Assembly: GCA_902464495.1 (NCBI GenBank)
Contig: CABQJK010000051.1
Span: forward strand, 1-9,805
Direction of reading: 5' to 3'
Source of the DNA: an uncultured Collinsella sp.
Lineage (GTDB): Bacteria > Actinomycetota > Coriobacteriia > Coriobacteriales > Coriobacteriaceae
Length of the DNA: 9,805 bases
Shown here: in pieces, positions 5,084 to 9,805 of the stretch
How positions within the stretch are numbered: the first letter of the stretch is position 1
Layout of the letters: each line of letters starts with the position of its first letter
Program-made: the position numbers and the translations under genes
Notes under the pieces: generated by a model
Told to the model about the DNA's origin: nothing
What the model saw: only the letters and a program-made list of their open reading frames with translations
Database searches by the model: none

Positions 5084-5620
5084 ATGTCTAAGCGTTGGTA
5101 CGTCGTTCACACTTACTCTGGATACGAGAACCGCGTTAAGTCCGATCTCGAGCATCGCATCGAGACCATGGGCATGCAGGACCGTATCTTTGATATCGAG
5201 ATTCCTATGGAGCGCGTCACCGAGATCAAAGAGGGTGGCAAGCGCGAGACCAAGGATTCCAAGATTTTCCCGGGTTATGTCCTGGTCCGCATGGAGATGG
5301 ATGACGATGCTTGGACGTGTGTTCGCAACACGCCCGGCGTCACCGGTTTCCTAGGCGGCAACGGCAAGCCCGCTCCGCTTTCCCGTGACGAGTACAACAA
5401 GATGACTCGTCGTCCCGGTAAGGGCGATTCGCCCAAGCGCACCTCGGTTGATATTCAGGTCGGCACGTCCGTCCGCGTCACCGATGGCCCGCTTACCGAC
5501 TTTGATGGCAAGGTCTCCGAGGTTAACACCGAGGCTGGCAAGCTCAAGGTCACGCTGATGATCTTTGGCCGCGAGACGCCGGTCGAGCTCGACTTTAACC
5601 AGGTCGCTGTCATCGCTTAA
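5084..5620 (+). CDS. nusG: Transcription termination/antitermination factor NusG
   Basis: 178-aa NusG, which binds RNA polymerase and affects pausing, Rho termination and coupling with the ribosome. The N-terminal NGN domain begins WYVVHTYSGYENRVKSDL (5-22) and includes FPGYVLVRM (62-70). The C-terminal KOW domain (about 126-175) contains VTDGPLTDFDGKVSEVN. The linker (about 93-122) is polar. The start at 5084 is 3 nt after secE and has GAGGGG at 5071-5076 inside the last secE codons. The 120-nt gap to rplK holds a near-palindrome CGTTCGCGCGAGCG (5629-5642) and short GTGCTT repeats, but no clear promoter or terminator. Confidence 0.97.
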   Translation: MSKRWYVVHTYSGYENRVKSDLEHRIETMGMQDRIFDIEIPMERVTEIKEGGKRETKDSKIFPGYVLVRMEMDDDAWTCVRNTPGVTGFLGGNGKPAPLSRDEYNKMTRRPGKGDSPKRTSVDIQVGTSVRVTDGPLTDFDGKVSEVNTEAGKLKVTLMIFGRETPVELDFNQVAVIA

Positions 5621-5740
5621 GTTTTCGTCCGTTCGCGCGAGCGTGCTTCTTCTGTGACTGCTCATCTCAGGAGTGCTTCTAACACGTGCGTGCTTACGAT
5701 ATAGCAAGTACTTCACACTCGTGATTCGAAAGGAATGACC

Positions 5741-6169
5741 ATGGCTGAGAAGAAGGTTGCCAACGTCATTAAGCTCCAGATTCCTGCTGGTGCAGCTAAC
5801 CCCGCTCCTCCCGTCGGCCCCGCCCTGGGCGCTGCTGGCGTGAACATCATGCAGTTCTGCCAGGCCTTTAACGCCGAGACGCAGGACAAGAAGGGCGACA
5901 TCATCCCCGTTGAGATCTCTGTCTACGAGGACAAGTCCTTCTCCTTCATCACCAAGACCCCGCCGGCGGCTCACCTCATCAAGAAGGAACTGAACCTCAA
6001 GTCTGGTTCCGCTAAGCCCCAGGCCGACAAGGTTGGCCAGCTCTCCCAGGAGCAGCTCACCAAGATCGCCGAGATCAAGATGCCGGACCTCAATGCCAAC
6101 GACATTGACGCCGCCAAGAAGATCATCGCCGGTACCGCCCGTTCCATGGGCGTCACCATCGCTGAGTAG
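5741..6169 (+). CDS. rplK: 50S ribosomal protein L11
   Basis: 142-aa L11, which binds the GTPase-associated region of 23S rRNA. The N-terminal domain has VIKLQIPAGAANPAPPVGPA and GAAGVNIMQFCQAFNAET. The C-terminal RNA-binding domain has TPPAAHLIKKEL and ends IIAGTARSMGVTI. I chose the ATG at 5741 (MAEKKVANVIKL) rather than the in-frame ATG at 5735, because AAAGGA at 5729-5734 is correctly spaced only for the former and the length then matches the family. First of the L11-L1 pair. Confidence 0.97.
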   Translation: MAEKKVANVIKLQIPAGAANPAPPVGPALGAAGVNIMQFCQAFNAETQDKKGDIIPVEISVYEDKSFSFITKTPPAAHLIKKELNLKSGSAKPQADKVGQLSQEQLTKIAEIKMPDLNANDIDAAKKIIAGTARSMGVTIAE

Positions 6170-6187
6170 CGATTTCTTTAGGTAATG

Positions 6188-6236
6188 ACGGGTGCTCCGA
6201 CCGGGGCGCCCGTTAAATGTGTGCAATAGGGCACAC
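6188..6236 (+). promoter_or_regulatory. Two hairpins in the rplK-rplA spacer
   Basis: ACGGGTGCTCC (6188-6198) pairs with GGGGCGCCCGT (6203-6213), 11 bp with two G-U pairs and loop GACC. It is followed by a small stem GTGTGC (6219-6224)/GCACAC (6231-6236). No U-run follows the first (TTAAAT), so partial termination or RNA stability are both possible. These lie just upstream of the L1-like site. Confidence 0.5.
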
Positions 6237-6243
6237 GATACGA

Positions 6244-6273
6244 TGTGGGAGGGCTCACGCCCGTTTAACCACA
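6244..6273 (+). promoter_or_regulatory. Putative ribosomal protein L1 binding site (rplA autoregulation)
   Basis: Outer helix TGTGG (6244-6248)/CCACA (6269-6273), then GA (6249-6250), inner helix GGGC/GCCC (6251-6254, 6259-6262) with loop TCAC, and on the 3' side an unpaired GTTTAA (6263-6268). Helix-GA-helix with an A-ended six-nucleotide strand opposite is the layout of known L1 sites. The 5' strand GTGGGAGG resembles the GGUGGGAGGC of the L1 stalk in 23S rRNA. The outer helix ends inside the rplA Shine-Dalgarno AGGAGGT (6273-6279), so bound L1 could block initiation. Recognition is by eye, not by a covariance search. Confidence 0.65.
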
Positions 6274-6286
6274 GGAGGTAATGCAC

Positions 6287-6994
6287 ATGGCTAAGCATGG
6301 TAAGAGCTATAACGCCGCTGCCGAGAAGATCGACCGCGCCACGCTCTACACCCCCCTTCAGGCTGCCAAGCTCATCAAGGAGCTCGACACCGCCAAGTTC
6401 GACGAGACCGTCGAGGCCCACTTCCGTCTGGGCATCGATACTCGTAAGGCTGACCAGAACATCCGTGGCTCCATCTCCCTGCCCCACGGCACCGGCAAGA
6501 CCGTTCGTGTTGCCGTCTTCGCCGAGGGCGAGAAGGCCCGCGAGGCCGAGGCTGCCGGCGCCGACATCATCGGTTCCGACGAGCTCGTCGCCCAGATCCA
6601 GAAGGGCGAGATCAACTTCGACGCCGCTATCGCTACGCCGAACATGATGGCCAAGGTTGGCCGCATCGGTAAGATCCTTGGTCCCCGTGGCCTCATGCCG
6701 AACCCCAAGCTCGGCACCGTGACCATGGACGTCGCCAAGATGGTCTCCGAGCTCAAGGCTGGCCGCGTTGAGTACCGCGCCGACCGTTACGGCATCTGCC
6801 ACGTGCCCCTGGGCAAGAAGTCCTTCTCTGAGCAGCAGCTCGTCGAGAACTACGCTGCCCTGTACACCGAGATCCTGCGCGTCAAGCCCTCTTCTGCTAA
6901 GGGCAAGTACGTCAAGTCCATCTCCGTGTCTTCCACCATGGGCCCTGGCGTCAAGGTTGATCCCGCTGTCCAGCGCGACTTCCTGGCTGAGTAA
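6287..6994 (+). CDS. rplA: 50S ribosomal protein L1
   Basis: 235-aa L1, the L1-stalk protein that binds 23S rRNA and can repress its own mRNA. The L1 signature GKILGPRGLMPNPKLGT is at 128-144, and the C-terminal RNA-binding STMGPGVKVD at about 216-225. AGGAGGT (6273-6279) is 7 nt before the ATG at 6287. The in-frame ATG at 6281 is too close to that site, so 6287 is preferred. The spacer upstream contains a likely L1 binding site. A terminator follows, and rplJ-rplL, which usually continue this operon, are absent from the window. Confidence 0.97.
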   Translation: MAKHGKSYNAAAEKIDRATLYTPLQAAKLIKELDTAKFDETVEAHFRLGIDTRKADQNIRGSISLPHGTGKTVRVAVFAEGEKAREAEAAGADIIGSDELVAQIQKGEINFDAAIATPNMMAKVGRIGKILGPRGLMPNPKLGTVTMDVAKMVSELKAGRVEYRADRYGICHVPLGKKSFSEQQLVENYAALYTEILRVKPSSAKGKYVKSISVSSTMGPGVKVDPAVQRDFLAE

Positions 6995-7030
6995 CTTTTA
7001 GTTACTGCCTGAGCAAAGCAAGCATTGCTA

Positions 7031-7069
7031 AAGAAACCCGGTTCTGCCTCGTGCAGGACCGGGTTTCTT
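7031..7069 (+). terminator. Rho-independent terminator of the rpmG-rplA operon
   Basis: A 17-bp stem AAGAAACCCGGTTCTGC (7031-7047) with GCAGGACCGGGTTTCTT (7053-7069), one G-U pair, loop CTCGT. It begins 36 nt after the rplA stop. The A-rich 5' side could also let it act on the opposite strand. Confidence 0.88.
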
Positions 7070-7084
7070 GCTCTCTCGGGGCAA

Positions 7085-7123
7085 AACCACCTCAAAGGGG
7101 ACAGTGTCCCATTTGAGGTGGTT
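7085..7123 (-). terminator. Terminator of the metallophosphoesterase transcript, overlapping its stop codon
   Basis: AACCACCTCAAA (7085-7096) pairs perfectly with TTTGAGGTGGTT (7112-7123), and the loop folds again as GGGACA/TGTCCC. Read on the minus strand the stem ends in TTTTGCC, a short U-run. Bases 7122-7123 belong to the TAA stop codon, so translation runs into the stem. Confidence 0.75.
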
Positions 7124-7832
7124 ACCAGGGGGTTCTGGCGGTAGAGGACTCGATGGCCTCGTGGCGTTTGAGCTCGCGGCGCATGGTTTGCGAGTTGAGC
7201 CAGGCTGCCTGCCAGCCACGGATGGGGTAGCGCGTCTGGTCGAGCTCAAACTGCGTATAACCGCAGGCGTTGATGATCGTCGTTCCACACACATGCTGCC
7301 GCTCGCGCTGGAAATTGTTACCGTAGCTTCGATGTACATGCCCATGCACCATGTAGTCGGCCCCCCAGGACTCAAGCGCCGTGTTAAAGCACTCAAACCC
7401 TCGATGCGGCAGATCGTCCAGATCACCCATACCGGCGGCGGGTGCATGGGTAAGCAGAATGTCGCACCCGCCGACCATCCTAACCTTACGCGACAGCTTG
7501 CGCATGCGCTTGGACATCTCGCGTTCGGTGTACATGTTGGCGCCGTCGCGATAACGCATGGACCCGCCAAGGCCCGCAATGCGAATCCCTCGGTACGTGT
7601 ACACGCTGTCTTCCACGCAGATACATCCGCCCGGTGCATGACGTGCGTAGCGGTCGTCGTGATTGCCGCGCACGTAGATGAGCGGTTTGTTGATGACGGT
7701 GACCAAAAACTCAAGATAGTCCGGGTCCAGATCGCCGGCAGACAGAATCAGGTCGACACCCTCAAAGCGCTCCTTGCGAAAGCACTCCCAAAGGCATCGT
7801 TCTTCGGTATCTGCTATGGCAAGGATCTTCAT
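7122..7832 (-). CDS. Metallophosphoesterase with altered first metal motif
   Basis: 236-aa calcineurin-like phosphoesterase, predicted to hydrolyse phosphoester bonds with a two-metal centre in the cytoplasm (no signal peptide or membrane helix). Seen motifs: IADTE (Asp8), AGDLD (Asp34), RGNHDD (Asn57, His58), LTHAP (His129) and HGHVHR (His164/His166 region). The first motif is normally D-x-H; here it is D-T-E, so a metal-ligand His is replaced by Glu at residue 10. The rest is intact, and I recall similar D-x-E proteins in Clostridia. Its ATG overlaps the TGA of the upstream gene (ATGA, 7829-7832), which implies translational coupling and a shared function. A weak GGGAG lies upstream. The substrate is unknown; a nucleotide would fit the neighbour's nucleoside-binding fold, but that is inference. 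Confidence 0.85.
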   Translation of the reverse strand: MKILAIADTEERCLWECFRKERFEGVDLILSAGDLDPDYLEFLVTVINKPLIYVRGNHDDRYARHAPGGCICVEDSVYTYRGIRIAGLGGSMRYRDGANMYTEREMSKRMRKLSRKVRMVGGCDILLTHAPAAGMGDLDDLPHRGFECFNTALESWGADYMVHGHVHRSYGNNFQRERQHVCGTTIINACGYTQFELDQTRYPIRGWQAAWLNSQTMRRELKRHEAIESSTARTPW

Positions 7833-9745
7833 AGGGCGGTAACTCCCGGCTCATCGTCGAGTTGCGGAATGGTGCCTACCACGTTGTCCGCCAGCCAATT
7901 CATCTCGACAATCTGCGCGCTCGGCAGTGGGGGAAAGCCCTCGATCTGCACCACGCCGTCTTGGCTATGAAGCTCGCCGCCAAATGGATTGATGGAGCCC
8001 TCGACGATGCCATTGCGGAGCAGCTGCACCAGTTTGCGCGTCTGATAGGGCAGGCCCGGAGCGTAGCGAATGTCGATGACGCCCGAGCTCATGCCATACC
8101 AGTAGTTGACGGCGCGAACCTGGCTGTCGTCACTGGTCTCATCCCAGGTGCCATGCAGCAGGCTTCGCACGATAAGCTCGTAGTATCGGCCCCAGTTCCA
8201 GACCGGCATGGCGATGCCGACGACCTTGCCATCGACCAGGCGGTGGAGTCCGTAGGCCGTAGGGTCTACGAGCGACTTTGACATGTCAGCGCCGGTCATG
8301 ACGCTCACACCTTCGCGGCACATGGCCTCGGCAAGGCCTCCGGCGGGCACATCGCCCCAGGTCAGGATAATTTGCGCGCGGGGGTCGAGCAGCGAGGCGC
8401 CAATCGCAAAGGCGTTGATCTCGCTAAGCGCGCCCGAGGCGAAGACCGACGCGTGGTAGCCGATACGGTGGTTGTCCGCCATACTGGCGGCAAGGGCGCC
8501 CAGGAGGAACTTGGCCTCGTACATCTTGCCAAAGTACGAACGGACGCTTTGGTGGGGAAGGCCGATAGAGCAGTTAAGGAACCGCACCTGTGGATACTCA
8601 ACGGCAGCTCTGAGCGCGTATTCCATCAGGCGGTGCGAGGTCGAGAAGATGACGTTAGCTCCATGTTTGACAGCCGTTTCCACGGCGGCGTAGAACACGT
8701 CCGGATTGTGACAGTCCTCGAACGCCTCGGTGCGCACGATACCGCCAAAATGCTCATCGAGATACTGACGCCCTTGGTCGTGCAGGCTGTCCCAGCTCGA
8801 CGTCGCACAGGGGAACTCATGGATAAAGGCGATGCGCAGAGGGTTGGCCGCCGAGTAGACGGTCTTGCCCATAAAGAAGTTGAGCACGCCGGAGGTGGAC
8901 TTGACGGGCGCCTCTTCCTCATCGACACTCGGTGCCTCGACAAGATCGACCTTCTCCTCATCACTTTTGCCGGCAATGACCAACTCGCGCCAAATCTTGC
9001 ACAGGCGGTTTACGACGATATCCGTCGGCGTGTCCAGCAAGCGGTCTTGGTTGTACACGTTGAGGTAAACGAGCATAGCGTCGGCGGGCGTAATGTCCAG
9101 ATGGTCGCCGCCGGCGCGCAGGTAGGCGCGCTTAAAGAGCAGGAAGGTGTGGCGCAGGTAGTCGACCTTTTTCTGCGGCCATTTTTCGATAAGGTTCTGA
9201 CCGAGCATCTTGGCGAGCGTCTCGTAGCTTCCCTCACGCGAGAACTCGATCTCGTATAGGGGGCAGACGCGCCAAAACGCGCAGAACTCGCCATAGAGGC
9301 GGCTTTCGACGGAATCCCATTTTCCGGGATAGAGGCGGGTGACCTTGGCCGAAACCGTCGGGGCGTCCAGGAATTTGAGGACACTGACGCGCTTGTTGCC
9401 CTCTTGGACGTAGAACCGATGCATGAACTCGGTGACGATGATGGGGTCGCGATAGCCCTCGGTCACCTGGATGTCGTAGAGGTTGGACCACTTGCGGGCG
9501 AACTCGGTGCTAAATGGCAACAGGGGCATAAAGTTGCACGAAAAGGCAGACTGACGGCCCTTGGTAACCGTGCCGACGACCATTTCGAGCGGAATATCCC
9601 GCAGGCCGACGCTCTCTCGCTGACCTAAGGGGAGCTGGGCAACCAAGCTGTCGAGGTCCGTAAGGTACGGGTGCTCGCTTTGGCTGATGGCGCGACGGCG
9701 TCCCTGCTCGCCGCGCTTGCGTGCTTGACGATAGGCCTCTTCCAT
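7829..9745 (-). CDS. Fusion of ParB/sulfiredoxin-like domain with cytoplasmic BMP/PnrA-type ligand-binding domain
   Basis: 638-aa protein. Residues 1-25 are basic (RQARKRGEQGRRR). Residues about 48-140 resemble a ParB/Srx-like fold: DIPLEMVVGT, DPIIVTEFMHRFYVQEGNKR and VSVLKFLDAPTVSAKVTRLYP, where EGNKRVSVLK occupies the place of the ParB GERR/GHHR loop. A helical stretch (about 170-260) and an acidic linker (262-280) follow. Residues about 302-600 look like a BMP family (PnrA/Med type) nucleoside-binding domain: LRIAFIHE, FGKMYEAKFLLGALAASMAD, HRIGYHAS, INAFAIGASLLDP, GVSVMTGADMS. True BMP lipoproteins carry a signal peptide and lipobox; neither is present, so this is probably a cytoplasmic sensor. 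The ATG at 9743-9745 has GGGAG about 8 nt upstream. The gene overlaps the phosphoesterase by 4 nt. Domain assignment is by motif; function is unknown. Confidence 0.75.
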   Translation of the reverse strand: MEEAYRQARKRGEQGRRRAISQSEHPYLTDLDSLVAQLPLGQRESVGLRDIPLEMVVGTVTKGRQSAFSCNFMPLLPFSTEFARKWSNLYDIQVTEGYRDPIIVTEFMHRFYVQEGNKRVSVLKFLDAPTVSAKVTRLYPGKWDSVESRLYGEFCAFWRVCPLYEIEFSREGSYETLAKMLGQNLIEKWPQKKVDYLRHTFLLFKRAYLRAGGDHLDITPADAMLVYLNVYNQDRLLDTPTDIVVNRLCKIWRELVIAGKSDEEKVDLVEAPSVDEEEAPVKSTSGVLNFFMGKTVYSAANPLRIAFIHEFPCATSSWDSLHDQGRQYLDEHFGGIVRTEAFEDCHNPDVFYAAVETAVKHGANVIFSTSHRLMEYALRAAVEYPQVRFLNCSIGLPHQSVRSYFGKMYEAKFLLGALAASMADNHRIGYHASVFASGALSEINAFAIGASLLDPRAQIILTWGDVPAGGLAEAMCREGVSVMTGADMSKSLVDPTAYGLHRLVDGKVVGIAMPVWNWGRYYELIVRSLLHGTWDETSDDSQVRAVNYWYGMSSGVIDIRYAPGLPYQTRKLVQLLRNGIVEGSINPFGGELHSQDGVVQIEGFPPLPSAQIVEMNWLADNVVGTIPQLDDEPGVTAL

Positions 9746-9805
9746 GGTGTCTACTCCCTTAGTCGTTTAAACAACGATATGAACCATGGTACCACGATGC
9801 GAAAC

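Noticed and set aside
5351..6802. 483-codon open frame antisense to nusG, rplK and rplA
   Set aside because: Spans three genuine ribosomal-operon genes and their spacers on the other strand; its composition (Asp/Leu/Gly/Val-rich) is that of a shadow frame.
7068..7970. 300-codon plus-strand frame opposite the phosphoesterase
   Set aside because: The minus strand encodes clear catalytic motifs in the same DNA; the plus frame has none and starts in a terminator.

Overview
The window looks like a high-GC, Gram-positive chromosome, most likely a Coriobacteriia member (Collinsella/Olsenella-like). This is inferred from GC-rich codon use, actinobacterial-type ribosomal proteins, AGGAGG-type ribosome binding sites and gene order; no sequence search was run. 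Two blocks are organised around translation, and a third at the right end is unrelated and runs the other way.

Left block (1-1521, +): the 3' part of rlmB (23S rRNA 2'-O-methyltransferase), then 3 nt later a NYN/PIN-fold ribonuclease of the YacP/Rae1 family. This pair precedes sigH-rpmG-secE-nusG-rplK-rplA in Bacillus subtilis. Here no sigH is present. In its place lie about 1.1 kb of non-coding DNA with a tRNA-Thr(UGU) gene and its terminator, a nested inverted repeat, three ~57-nt hairpins spaced 80-81 nt apart, and five copies of a GAGCGTGGATAATCTCCC-type motif, two of them forming a 23-bp inverted repeat.

Middle block (2511-7069, +): a strong promoter drives tRNA-Tyr, tRNA-Thr(GGU), tRNA-Met and tuf (EF-Tu), ending at a terminator. 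A second promoter with an almost identical 18-bp -35 region drives rpmG, tRNA-Trp, secE, nusG, rplK and rplA, ending at another strong terminator. Upstream of rplA, overlapping its Shine-Dalgarno sequence, is a short RNA structure that matches the ribosomal protein L1 binding site (helix, GA, helix, six-nucleotide A-ended strand, helix). It is probably the L1 autoregulatory site. rplJ-rplL do not follow.

Right block (7085-9745, -): two genes overlapping by 4 nt (ATGA) and converging on the ribosomal operon. The upstream gene encodes a 638-aa protein that appears to join an N-terminal ParB/sulfiredoxin-like domain to a C-terminal BMP/PnrA-type nucleoside-binding domain, with no signal peptide. 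The downstream gene encodes a metallophosphoesterase that lacks the usual His of its first metal motif. Together they look like a cytoplasmic ligand-sensing/phosphoesterase pair of unknown function and are the best candidate for an undescribed system. The gene ends at a hairpin terminator that overlaps its stop codon.
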